Shown here: piece after piece, positions 32,342-40,324 of the stretch
Layout of the letters: every line of letters begins with the position of its first letter
How positions within the stretch are numbered: the first letter of the stretch is position 1
Source of the DNA: Streptomyces sp. GESEQ-35
GTDB lineage: Bacteria; Actinomycetota; Actinomycetes; Streptomycetales; Streptomycetaceae
DNA: 64,000 nucleotides
Assembly (NCBI RefSeq): GCF_017948485.1
Contig: NZ_JAFFSX010000021.1
Location: 124,001-188,000 of the forward strand
Direction of reading: 5' to 3'
Program-made: the position numbers and the translations under genes
Notes under the pieces: model-generated
The model's database searches: none
What the model was told of the DNA's origin: nothing
The model's input: the letters and a program-made list of their open reading frames with translations, nothing else

Positions 32342-33697
32342 ATGGCATTGAGCGAGGACGAGGACCGCCGCCGGGCGGAGAAGGCCCGGCAGGTCGGTCT
32401 GTTCCGCTATTCCCTGATCCAGGACCTGCTGGACAACAGCCTGACGACCCGCGAACGAGGCCGCCTCGCACGGGAGTTGGCAGAGAAGGAACACACTGAT
32501 CCGTTCGGCCGGCAGGTGAAGGTGTCCAGGGGCACGATCGACCGGTGGACGCGGGACTACCGCGGCGGTGGGTTCGCCGCGCTGGTCCCCGAGCCGCGCA
32601 AGGCGGTCCCCCGGACGCCGCCGGAAGTGCTGGAGCTGGCGGCCGCGCTGAAGCGGGAGAACGTTGGCCGGACGGCCGCGCAGATCCAGCGGATCCTGCG
32701 GACCACGCAGGGCTGGTCGCCGACCGAGCGCACACTCCAGCGGCACTTCGTGAACGCCGGCCTGACCGGGGCCAGCAGCGACAGGAGCGTCTTCGGCCGG
32801 TTCGAGGCCACCCGCGGCAACGAGTTGTGGACCGGGGACGCCCTGCACGGGCCGAAGATCGGCGGCCGGAAAACGTACTTGTTCGCGTTCATCGACGACC
32901 ACTCCCGGGCGATCGTGGGGCACCGTTTTGGGTTCGCGGAGGACACCGTCCGTCTCGCCGCGGCCCTGCGGCCGGCCCTGTCGGCCCGCGGGGTCCCGGA
33001 GTCGATCTACGTCGACAACGGGAGTGCCTTCGTGGACACGTGGCTCTTGCGGGCCTGCGCGTCGCTGGCGATCCGGCTGACCCACTCCAAGCCGGGACGG
33101 CCGCAGGGACGCGGGAAAATCGAACGGTTCTTCCGCACCGTCAGGGATCAGTTCCTCGTTGAACTCGACGAGGAACGTGTCGGCCAGATCGAGCATCTCA
33201 CCGAGCTGAACAGGCTGTTCACCGCCTGGGTGGAGACGGTCTATCACCGCGCGGTGCACTCGGAGACCGGACAGCCGTCGATCGAACGCTGGCTTTCTTC
33301 GATTCCCACGCCGCTGCCGCTGCCCTCCCCGGCCGATCTGCGGGAGGCGTTCTTGTGGTCGGAGTTCCGCACCGTGACCAAGACCGCGACGGTTTCGCTG
33401 CACGGCAACTCCTACGGAGTCGACCCGTCGCTGGCCGGGGCGAGGATCGAGGTGGTCTTCGACCCGTTCGACCTGACCGACATCGAGGTGAGGGCCTCCG
33501 GCAAGACGGTGGGCAAGGCCCTCCCGCACCACGTCGGCCGTCACGCCCACCCGAAGGCGAGCCCGGAGACTCCGGCCGAGCCGGCACCGCCGACCGGGAT
33601 CGACTACCTCAAGATCCTAGACGAGGCCCACACCGCGAACACCGCCAAGGGCATCAACTACTCGTCCCTGATGGACGATTCGCGGGGCCGACAGTGA
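32342..33697 (+). CDS. DDE (rve/integrase-core) transposase
   Basis: 451 residues from ATG 32342. N-terminal helix-turn-helix region (VSRGTIDRWTRDYRGGG), then an integrase core with D-D-E: 'NELWTGDALHG' (Asp), 'YVDNGSAFVD' (Asp) and 'GRPQGRGKIERFFRTVRD' (Glu), followed by a Mu-type C-terminal beta barrel (SLHGNSYGVDPSLAG). This matches transposases that work with an AAA+ ATPase partner (IS21/Tn5053-like logic). The stop overlaps the next start as GTGA. The DDE residues are intact, but the partner ATPase is interrupted, so autonomous movement is doubtful. Confidence 0.8.
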   Translation: MALSEDEDRRRAEKARQVGLFRYSLIQDLLDNSLTTRERGRLARELAEKEHTDPFGRQVKVSRGTIDRWTRDYRGGGFAALVPEPRKAVPRTPPEVLELAAALKRENVGRTAAQIQRILRTTQGWSPTERTLQRHFVNAGLTGASSDRSVFGRFEATRGNELWTGDALHGPKIGGRKTYLFAFIDDHSRAIVGHRFGFAEDTVRLAAALRPALSARGVPESIYVDNGSAFVDTWLLRACASLAIRLTHSKPGRPQGRGKIERFFRTVRDQFLVELDEERVGQIEHLTELNRLFTAWVETVYHRAVHSETGQPSIERWLSSIPTPLPLPSPADLREAFLWSEFRTVTKTATVSLHGNSYGVDPSLAGARIEVVFDPFDLTDIEVRASGKTVGKALPHHVGRHAHPKASPETPAEPAPPTGIDYLKILDEAHTANTAKGINYSSLMDDSRGRQ

Positions 33698-33972
33698 AGC
33701 CGGCCCGAGCTGCAGAGTTGTACGTCGACCCCGAACCCGACCTGTTCATGCTCACGCCCCGCGAACTGGCCGACCGGGCCCTGGCCCTGGCCGAGGTCTG
33801 CTGCCACCGGGCCGAACACGACGCCGGACCTCTCGACACTCCCGCCGTCCGCACCGCTTTCCGCTCGGTCCGTCTCGCCGTCCGGCTGGGACAGCGGGCC
33901 GCGGCCGCCGAGTCGGCCGAACTCGCCGCCGCCCAGGCGGAGTTCTGTCCCTGCCCCAGGAGGATTCCTTGA
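33694..33972 (+). CDS. small hypothetical protein of the transposon
   Basis: 92 residues from GTG 33694, overlapping the transposase stop by four bases and the ATPase start (TTGA) by four bases. Helical and Ala-rich with one Cys-Cys-His segment (LAEVCCHRAEHDAGP). I do not recognise a family. The double overlap means it is translated at a fixed ratio with the transposase and ATPase, so it is probably a structural or adaptor subunit. Confidence 0.6.
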   Translation: MKPARAAELYVDPEPDLFMLTPRELADRALALAEVCCHRAEHDAGPLDTPAVRTAFRSVRLAVRLGQRAAAAESAELAAAQAEFCPCPRRIP

Positions 33973-34588
33973 TCGACCGTGTCCAGGGTTACTACGGATT
34001 CACCCGCGTCCCCCTCGGCCGTGACCTGGCCCCCTCCATGCTCCACCAGCACATCTCCCACCGGGAGGCCGCGGCCCGCATCGCCTGGTGCATCAACAAC
34101 CGGGCGATCGGCGTGGTCACCGGCGAGGTCGGCGCGGGCAAGACCGTCGCCCTCAAAGGCGCCGTCTCCTCGCTCGATCCGGCCCGCTTCACCGTGATCT
34201 ACCAGCCCAACCCGGAGGTCGGCATGCGCGGCCTCTACGACCGCATCGTCACCAGCCTCGGCGGCACCCCGAAATACCAGTCCGCCGCTCTCGCAGCTCA
34301 GGCGTCCGCCGCGCTGGCCGCCGAGGTCGACGAGCGCGGACGCACCCCCGCGGTCGTGATCGACGAGTCGCACCTCCTGGACCACCACGAGCTGGACGCG
34401 ATCCGCATGCTCACCAACTACGACATGGACTCCACGACGCCGTTCGCGGTGTTGCTGATCGGCCAGCCCACCCTGCGCAAGCGGATGAAGCACGGCGTCC
34501 TGGCGGCCCTGGACCAGCGGATCGCGATCAGCTACCAGATGCCGACCATGACGAAGGATGAGACGGCCAGCTACATCAAGCACCACCT

Positions 34589-34924
34589 AATGGTGGCTCG
34601 CGGGGCCGGTGAAACCTGAAGCACCACCGGGTCGGAACCCTGTGATCAGACGGGTTCACCGGCCCCGTCCTTGCGGTGCTGCCGCTAGTGATCACGCGAT
34701 CCAGCCGATGATGTTCGTGGTCCGAGCCCCTCGCGGGAAACACCTCTCAGCTCACTGGGAGCTTTCGAGCCCCTTACAAAGACCGAGGAACCCGCGGGCA
34801 GCTGGGGTCACGAACGGCTGATCGGTGATGGGCCATCAGAGCCCTTCCATTAGGGAGTCGCGTGCCTCCACGGCTGTGACCACCAGCAACACGCACTCCC
34901 GACGGAAGGACGTGAAACCAACCC
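34589..34924 (+). ncRNA. candidate bridge RNA locus in the IS110 left end
   Basis: In IS110-group elements (established for IS621) the non-coding left end encodes a bridge RNA that pairs with target and donor DNA. Here GGGGCCGGTGAA at 34602-34613 pairs perfectly with TTCACCGGCCCC at 34655-34666, with a second hairpin (GCTC...GAGC) further on. Exact RNA ends and guide loops cannot be fixed by eye. Confidence 0.4.
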
Positions 34925-36166
34925 ATGAGGATCTACTGCGGAATCGACTGGGCCAGCGACCACCACGACCTCGCCCTGGTCGACGCAGACGGCACCCTTG
35001 TGGCCCGGGCCAGGATCAGCGACGACATCGCCGGCCTCCAACAACTCCTCAGCCTGCTGGCCGAACACGGCGACACCCTCGAAACCCGCATACCAGTGGC
35101 AATCGAGACTTCCCGGGGACTGCTGGTGGCCTGCCTGCGAGCCACCGGACGGCCCATCTATGCGATCAACCCGCTGGCAGCGTCCCGGTACCGCGAACGC
35201 CACACGGTCGTGCGCAAGAAGTCCGACCACCTCGATGCGATGGTCCTCGCCAACATTTTGCGCACCGATGCCTCAGCCCACCGGACGCTCCCCGCGAACA
35301 GCGAACTCGCCCAGTCCGTCGCCGTTTTGGCCCGCGCACAGCAGGACGCAGTCTGGGACCGCACGCGGGCGGGCAACAAACTCCGCTCCCACCTGCGTGA
35401 GTACTTCCCCGGCTACCTCGCCGCCGTCCAACCGATCCTTGGTGGACTGTGCTCACCCCTCGCACGCGCCCTCCTCGCCGCCGCACCCACTCCGGCCCGA
35501 GCCGCCACTCTGCCCAGAGCCCAACTGCGAGCCGTGCTGAAGCGGGCCGGGCGACAGCGTGGCATCGAAGCCGAGGCGACACGTCTTCGCGCAGCCCTGC
35601 GCAGCCCTCAGATGCGCCAACTCCCGCTGGTCGAGGAGGCGATGGGCCGTCAGACCCTGACCTTGCTGCGGAAGCTGGATGCCGCCTGCACCAGCGCGGA
35701 CGAACTTGCCGAAGCGGCGGTGGAGACGTTTGAGAGGCACCCGGACTCCGAGATCATCACCAGCTTTCCCGGGCTCGGCTCGCTCACCGGTGCCCGGATA
35801 CTTGCCGAGATCGGCGACGACCGGTCCCGCTTCGCCGACGCCCGGGCTCTCAAGTCCTACGCCGGAGCGGCACCGGTGACCCGGGCGTCCGGCAAGAGCA
35901 TGTCCGTCAAGGCCCGCCGCATCAAGAACCAGCGTCTCGCCGCTGCCGGCTACATCTGGGCCTTCGCCTCCCTCACGGCCTCATCCGGCGCCAGAGCCCA
36001 CTACGACCGCAGACGCGCCCACGGCGATCGCCACATCTCCGCCTTGCGCAATCTCTTCAACCGCATGATCGGTTGCCTCCACCACTGCCTCGACAACCGC
36101 GTCCGCTACGACGAGATCATCGCATTTCCCACCGAGCCCGAACCGGTCCTCGCGACCGCAGCTTGA
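34925..36166 (+). CDS. IS110-family transposase
   Basis: 413 residues from ATG 34925. The N-terminal RuvC-like DEDD domain shows 'YCGIDWASDHHDLALVD' (first Asp), 'PVAIETSRG' (Glu) and 'KKSDHLDAMVLANIL' (Asp pair). The C-terminal transposase_20 region has 'ITSFPGLGSLTGARILAEIG', the usual G-x-G-x-x-x-A motif, followed by the Ser-containing block 'YAGAAPVTRASGKS', where the catalytic Ser lies. Length and both domains are normal, so it appears functional. IS110 transposases act with a bridge RNA to cut and rejoin DNA at a two-base core. Confidence 0.9.
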   Translation: MRIYCGIDWASDHHDLALVDADGTLVARARISDDIAGLQQLLSLLAEHGDTLETRIPVAIETSRGLLVACLRATGRPIYAINPLAASRYRERHTVVRKKSDHLDAMVLANILRTDASAHRTLPANSELAQSVAVLARAQQDAVWDRTRAGNKLRSHLREYFPGYLAAVQPILGGLCSPLARALLAAAPTPARAATLPRAQLRAVLKRAGRQRGIEAEATRLRAALRSPQMRQLPLVEEAMGRQTLTLLRKLDAACTSADELAEAAVETFERHPDSEIITSFPGLGSLTGARILAEIGDDRSRFADARALKSYAGAAPVTRASGKSMSVKARRIKNQRLAAAGYIWAFASLTASSGARAHYDRRRAHGDRHISALRNLFNRMIGCLHHCLDNRVRYDEIIAFPTEPEPVLATAA

Positions 36167-36401
36167 CTCCTTAAACGCATCGGATGTCTGACCATCGCCG
36201 GACGGTCCGATCCACTGTTCTCCGACGACGCCGTCGACCTGATCCACCTCACCAGCCGCGGCCTGCCCCGCTCGGTCAACAACATCGCTCTGCAGTCCCT
36301 CATCGCAGCGTTCGCCGACGAGAAGAGCATCGTGGACGAGTCCTCCACCCGCCTCGCCATCACCGAGACACACGCGACGGATTGACCACCGGCTCTGCCG
36401 A

Positions 36402-36932
36402 TCAGGCAGCAGCCCGCAGATCCCCCGCCGTCAGCAACGACACCAGGCGGATGCCCTCGGCCGCGAGGGCATCCGCACCACCTTGCTCACGGTCAATCAC
36501 ACACAAAGCCTCGCGCACCTGGGCACCCAGACCACGCAGGTCCGCGGTCGACAGCACGATCTGCCCGCCGCTGGTGACCACATCCTCAACAACCAGCACC
36601 CGACGGCCCTCGACCTCGGCACCCTCGGCGAGACGGCAGGTGCCATACGGCTTGGCCTGCTTGCGCACGAACGCGCAGGGCAGACCCGTATGCCGGCCGA
36701 GCGCGGTCACCACCGGGATGCCGCCCATCTCCAGACCGGCCAGCACCTCCGTGTCGGACGGCACCAGCGGCGCCATCCGCAAGGCGATCTCGTCCAGCAG
36801 CACGGGATCGCCTTCGAACCGGTACTTATCGAAGTACTCCGTGGCGGCACGGCCGGACCGAAGCGTGAAATGGCCCTCCAGATGAGAGACCGCATGGATG
36901 CGACGAGCAAGATCAGAATGTGTCACAGGCAT
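36402..36932 (-). CDS. pyrE: orotate phosphoribosyltransferase
   Basis: 176 residues from ATG 36932; the frame is open further upstream but that part is Trp/Cys/Ser-rich and non-coding in character. The PRPP-binding signature is 'RRVLVVEDVVTSGGQ', and the active-site Lys pair lies in 'VRKQAKPYGTC' after 'LEMGGIPVVTALG'. The enzyme joins orotate to PRPP to give OMP in pyrimidine synthesis. It stands alone among mobile elements, next to the right side of the interrupted transposon, so it is probably an accessory copy or an enzyme for a specialised pyrimidine pathway; the nucleotide cassette at 566-3292 is 33 kb away and no link is shown. Confidence 0.85.
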   Translation of the reverse strand: MPVTHSDLARRIHAVSHLEGHFTLRSGRAATEYFDKYRFEGDPVLLDEIALRMAPLVPSDTEVLAGLEMGGIPVVTALGRHTGLPCAFVRKQAKPYGTCRLAEGAEVEGRRVLVVEDVVTSGGQIVLSTADLRGLGAQVREALCVIDREQGGADALAAEGIRLVSLLTAGDLRAAA

Positions 36933-37058
36933 CCAGTCTTCCAGGCATCGCGCCGAGCCAATACTCGTACTCGCTGCGCAGGGCCAGGTCCAGGTCCAGG
37001 AGGCCCACCCTCCATGCCGACACCGTGAACACGAAGCCGACACCGTGAGCACCAAACA

Positions 37059-37083
37059 CCCCTGCGGCCTACGGCCGCAGGGG
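37059..37083. terminator. short perfect hairpin
   Basis: CCCCTGCGGCC at 37059-37069 pairs with GGCCGCAGGGG at 37073-37083 around a three-base loop. It lies between the orotate phosphoribosyltransferase start and the IS5 copy, so it may end transcription from the right-hand IS copy or be a relic of a lost upstream gene. Confidence 0.6.
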
Positions 37084-37088
37084 CGTTC

Positions 37089-37811
37089 TCACTCCCGCAC
37101 GTCAACAACGACAGTGACGCCGTCGTACTCATGCAGCGTGTCGGGCAACACCTTGTGCGCGATGCGTCCGTGCAGGCCGCGTTCGCTGAGCAGAGCGCGG
37201 GTGGTGTCCGAGTCGTAGCCGTCGTCCAGGTGCACGGTGATGGTGTCGGGCAACGGGCCGAGGCCCTCCAGACGGTCCAGAGTCGGGGCGAGCAGCGGAG
37301 AGTCGTGGCGGTTGGCACCGGCCAGGACACGGCCCAGCGGAATGCCGTATCCATCCGTCATGCCCGAGCGCTTCAGTCCCTGTTTGCCGCGGTCGACCGG
37401 TGAGCGTCCGGCGGCCTCCCCGCCTCCAGGTGCCTTGGTGATCGCTCCGGCGACGGCGATCTGGTCGAGGACGAGGCCGACGATCCGGTCGTAGGACTCC
37501 AGAGCGAGCTGCTTGAGCCGGGCGAAAACGCCCAGTCGTATCCACTCTTCGCGGCGACTGCGGATTGTGGTGGCCGAGCAGATCGTGTCGGCGATCGCCT
37601 CGTAAGAACAGCCGAAGCGCAGCAGTTGCAGCATCTTGTCGAAGATGATCCGGTCGCTGATGCGCCGGCGGTGGCAGCCGAGCGGATGCTCTGGGTGGTA
37701 CACCGACCGCTCGGGCAGCAGGGCCGCGAATTGGTCCCAGAGTGGTTCAGTCAGCCATGATGGCAGCGCGGGCACAGGTCCCCCAGTGATTACAGAGCGT
37801 CGCAACTCCAT
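37089..37811 (-). mobile_element. IS5-family transposase, 3'-truncated
   Basis: 240 codons from ATG 37811. It has the IS5 N-terminal helix-turn-helix block (SWLTEPLWDQFAALLPE) and core segments 'GRSPVDRGKQGLKRSGMTDG' (Asp region) and 'ANRHDSPLLAPTLDRLEGLG', then 'VHLDDGYDSDTTRALL' (second Asp). The expected C-terminal Glu block (VERTHSW) is absent; after 'GLHGRIAHK' the frame ends in unrelated sequence. The element sits in the 3' part of the ISL3 transposase, whose homology ends at the same point. Confidence 0.75.
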
Positions 37812-38718
37812 GGGCGGCGAGGAGAGCGTGGATGGTGGCGTGCTTGGCGCGGGTGCGTTCGGCGAACCGGTGCCCTGTCGGCCAGGGCGACGCAGCTGGT
37901 TCCGCCTCTTCCTGCGGTTCCTCAGGTTGGGCCGGCGTGGGGCGCAAGCAGCCGCGGTGCCGGTAGACGCATTTCTCGGCGGCTTCGCCCAGGTTGTGCC
38001 AGAGATGCCATCGGTCGGCGACCTGGAGGGCCTGCGGGGCGCCGCGGGTGGCACCTTCGGCGAAGAAGGGCGCCCGGTCACGGCAGACGATCTCGATGCT
38101 GGGCCGCTCGGCGAGCCAGGCCGCGAGCGTGTCCGCCTCCCGATCGTGAAGGAGGTCGACGGGGCGACGTGTTTCGACGTCGACGAGCACGGTTCCGTAG
38201 ACACGGCCCTTGCGCTGGGCGTACTCGTCCACGCCGACCACGCGGGGCACTGCGGTGGCGGGGTCCGGAAGCGAGGCGATCAGCCTCAACAGGGTGTTCC
38301 GGCTGACCGGAACCTTGAGGGCGTCCGTCATCCGGGCGCCGGCCCGGCCCGCGAGCGCAAGACCGACTGACACCAGCGTCGACCGCAGCCGCTCGGTCCG
38401 TCGCCCGAACCTGCGGGTGAGACCGGGTAATTGCTCGGCGAAGGTCATACGCTCGCAGGATTCCTCCTCGCAGACGAACCTGCGCACCCGCAACGACACC
38501 ACGACGAACTTGCCCGCCGTCGGCAGATCACGAGGAAATCGCAGGTAGGAGCCGTGTATTCGCCCCGACCAGCACCCGCACGCCGGACAGGCCGTCCGCC
38601 CTGCGATCGTGCGGGCCTCGACCCGGACGACCGTGTCGATCACCTCGACCGATTCCACCAACACGCCCTCGACCGAGGAGAACAGCAGCTCGTTCAACTG
38701 CAGCAACACTTCGTTCAC
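37800..38718 (-). mobile_element. ISL3-family transposase, interrupted
   Basis: GTG 38718 opens a frame with the ISL3 zinc-finger N-terminus (ACPACGCWSGRIHGSY, then 'FVCEEESCERMTFAEQLPG'), the DDE-core motif 'VVGVDEYAQRKGRVYGTVLV' and 'IEIVCRDRAPFFAEGA', then 'VADRWHLWHNLGEAAEKCV'. About 305 residues match, then the frame is taken over by IS5 sequence near 37805. Family members are longer than 400 residues, so the C-terminal Glu part is missing. The outer end of the element is probably near 38770 (GATTTTCGGGCGAAC). Confidence 0.8.
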
Positions 38719-38881
38719 GGCGAAGGACTGTCGACCACACCACCATCCGGCCAGGCGATTTTCGGGCGAACTTTACTGGTCGTAGGCGGTCAGTGCGCGC
38801 ATGACTGGCTGGCCACGCATGAACCTGGCTCCACTCATCAGGCCCCTTTGGAATCGATCACCCAGGGAACCGGGAGGCGTT

Positions 38882-39733
38882 CTACCGGCGGACCGCCGAG
38901 ATCAGTCCGCCGGGCCGCTCCTCACGCTGCGACGGGGTGCTGATCGGGCGGCCATAGGCGGCAGCGCGCTCGCGCAGAGCGTGGCTGCCGGCCTCCCAGC
39001 CGTGCCCGGCCAGCCAGCCCACCGGGTCGTCGGGCATCTCCGAGACCCACATGGACGCTGCCGATCCCGGCACGGCGTCCGCACCGAAGCGCTCGATCAC
39101 GCCGCGCGAGCCCAACGTCAGCCCCATCCGACTGCCTGCCGCCGACTGCGCGCTGATCCGGGCCAGCAGCAGCTCCACCGCGTCCTCGGGCAGATAGATC
39201 AGCAGTCCTTCGGCGATCCACACGGTCGGCACCGCCGGGTCGTGTCCTGCGGCGGCCAGCGCGCCTGGCCAGTCCTCACGCAGATCCACCGCTACGGTGA
39301 TCCGCTCGCAGCGTGCGACGGCCCGCTCCTGGCGCAGCACCGAAGCCTTGAAGTCCAGTGGCGCGGCGGTGTCGACCTCGAACAGCCGTGTGCCCTCGGG
39401 CCAGTCCATCCGGAAGGCCCGGCTGTCCATGCCGGCGCCGAGCAGCACGACCTGCCGGACCCCGGACGCGGAGGCCTGCTGCAACAGGTCGTCGAGGAAC
39501 TTCGTCCTGATGACGATGGAGAACGACACGCCCAGCCGGCGGCGTCGCGCGGCCTCGTCACCGGGCAGCGGCGGCGAGGAGGGCCCCAGGCCGCCGGCGC
39601 TGGCGAAAGCCTGTGCCAGCGGGTCGCGGAACAGCGCGTCCTCCCGCTCGGTCTCCAGCGCCCGAACCCTGGCCACCCCCACCGCCGTGGCCCACACTCC
39701 CGATGGCTGCACCCGCTCCTGCTCATCAGTCAC
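38882..39733 (-). CDS. class I SAM-dependent methyltransferase (leucine carboxyl methyltransferase-like)
   Basis: 283 residues. Features of the TIGR00027/Ppm1-type actinobacterial family are clear: an opening 'SGVWATAVGVARVRALETER', the SAM-binding 'QVVLLGAGMDSRAFRMDWPE' and 'TRLFEVDTAAPLDFK', and later 'PTVWIAEGLLIYLPEDAVEL'. These are putative O-methyltransferases common in Streptomyces and mycobacteria, some in polyketide clusters; the substrate cannot be inferred. It is the first gene to the right of the ISL3/IS5 nest, with about 70 bases to the thioredoxin gene, which is transcribed in the same direction. Confidence 0.8.
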   Translation of the reverse strand: MTDEQERVQPSGVWATAVGVARVRALETEREDALFRDPLAQAFASAGGLGPSSPPLPGDEAARRRRLGVSFSIVIRTKFLDDLLQQASASGVRQVVLLGAGMDSRAFRMDWPEGTRLFEVDTAAPLDFKASVLRQERAVARCERITVAVDLREDWPGALAAAGHDPAVPTVWIAEGLLIYLPEDAVELLLARISAQSAAGSRMGLTLGSRGVIERFGADAVPGSAASMWVSEMPDDPVGWLAGHGWEAGSHALRERAAAYGRPISTPSQREERPGGLISAVRR

Positions 39734-39805
39734 CGCGCCAGCCTAGATGTATTGACCACAAGCGTTGTTGACACACAGCAGATTTCGTACCCCGGGGAGT
39801 TGCGC

Positions 39806-40176
39806 CTACTGGTTCTTGTCTGCTGTCGTGCGGGAAGCGCGCACTTCGTTCATGTCGAGGCTGCGCGCCTGGTGGATGAGGTCGTCGAGTCCGGCCTCTG
39901 GCAGGGCACCCGCTTGGCGGAAGATGGCGATCTGGTCGCGCACGAGCATGAGGGTGGGGATCGATATGATCTCGAATGCCTGCGCCAGCTCTCGCTGTGC
40001 CTCGGTGTCGACCTTGGCGAACACGACGCCCTCGTGCTTGTCCGAGACCTGCTCGAAGACGGGCCCGAACTTGCGGCAAGGGCCGCACCATTCGGCCCAG
40101 AAATCGATGACCACAAAGTCGTTTCCGGAGATGACCTCGTTGAAGTTGTCCGGGGTCAGCTCGATGGTGTGCTCAT
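39806..40176 (-). CDS. thioredoxin, frame broken at the start
   Basis: The protein is a standard thioredoxin: 'ELTPDNFNEVISGNDFVVID', 'FWAEWCGPCRKFGPVFEQV' with the WCGPC redox pair, and the cis-Pro in 'IISIPTLMLVRD'. A good ribosome binding site (AGGAG) stands seven bases before ATG 40176, but that ATG reads M-S-T-P-S-S-stop; the thioredoxin frame is shifted by one base and has no start codon with a ribosome binding site nearby. A one-base insertion near 40170 would give M-S-T-x-T-I-E-L. Either translation starts elsewhere or the base is missing through mutation or error. It would reduce disulfides in partners; its neighbours are redox and efflux genes. Confidence 0.65.
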
Positions 40177-40324
40177 GAGGGCTGCTCCTACATGTGATCG
40201 GGGGTATCGGGTTGCGCTCGGGGCGCTGTGCGGCCGTCGGGCACACCGCGAGGTCGCGGTGTGCCCGACGGTCGTCTGCCGTGCGGGCGGCGTCGTGCTC
40301 CGTCCGCACGGAGTTCCTGCGGGG

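Larger units (their letters stand above)
34587..36187 (+). mobile_element. intact IS110-family element, 1601 bp
   Basis: The borders are fixed because deleting this span rejoins the ATPase reading frame. A CT dinucleotide flanks both sides (34587-34588 and 36188-36189), as expected for IS110-family insertion at a CT core. There are no terminal inverted repeats. The layout is a long non-coding left end (about 336 bases), the transposase (34925-36166) and a 21-base right end, the pattern of the IS110 group rather than the IS1111 group. Confidence 0.8.
33969..36385 (+). pseudogene. AAA ATPase (ExeA/TniB-like), interrupted by IS110
   Basis: TTG 33969 begins an ExeA-type AAA ATPase: 'YYGFTRVPLGRDLAPSM', Walker A GEVGAGKT, and Walker B 'TPAVVIDESHLLDHHELD'. 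At 34587 the frame enters an IS110 element and stops within ten codons. Removing 34587-36187 restores codons H-H-L-T-I-A-G-R and an uninterrupted continuation (SDDAVDLIHLTSRGLPRSVN) to TGA at 36383-36385, giving about 270 residues. This ATPase would choose targets and activate the transposase. The clean restoration shows that the insertion is recent or at least undecayed. Confidence 0.8.

Noticed and set aside
31598..36407. GCCTGATC / GATCAGGC as terminal inverted repeats of the four-gene transposon
   Set aside because: Only 8 bases, and the right copy lies over the stop codon of the orotate phosphoribosyltransferase; chance match is likely.
36402..37055. Longer orotate phosphoribosyltransferase starting at 37055
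   Set aside because: The extra 41 residues are Trp/Cys/Ser-rich with no similarity to the family; MPVTHSDLARRI at 36932 is the natural start.
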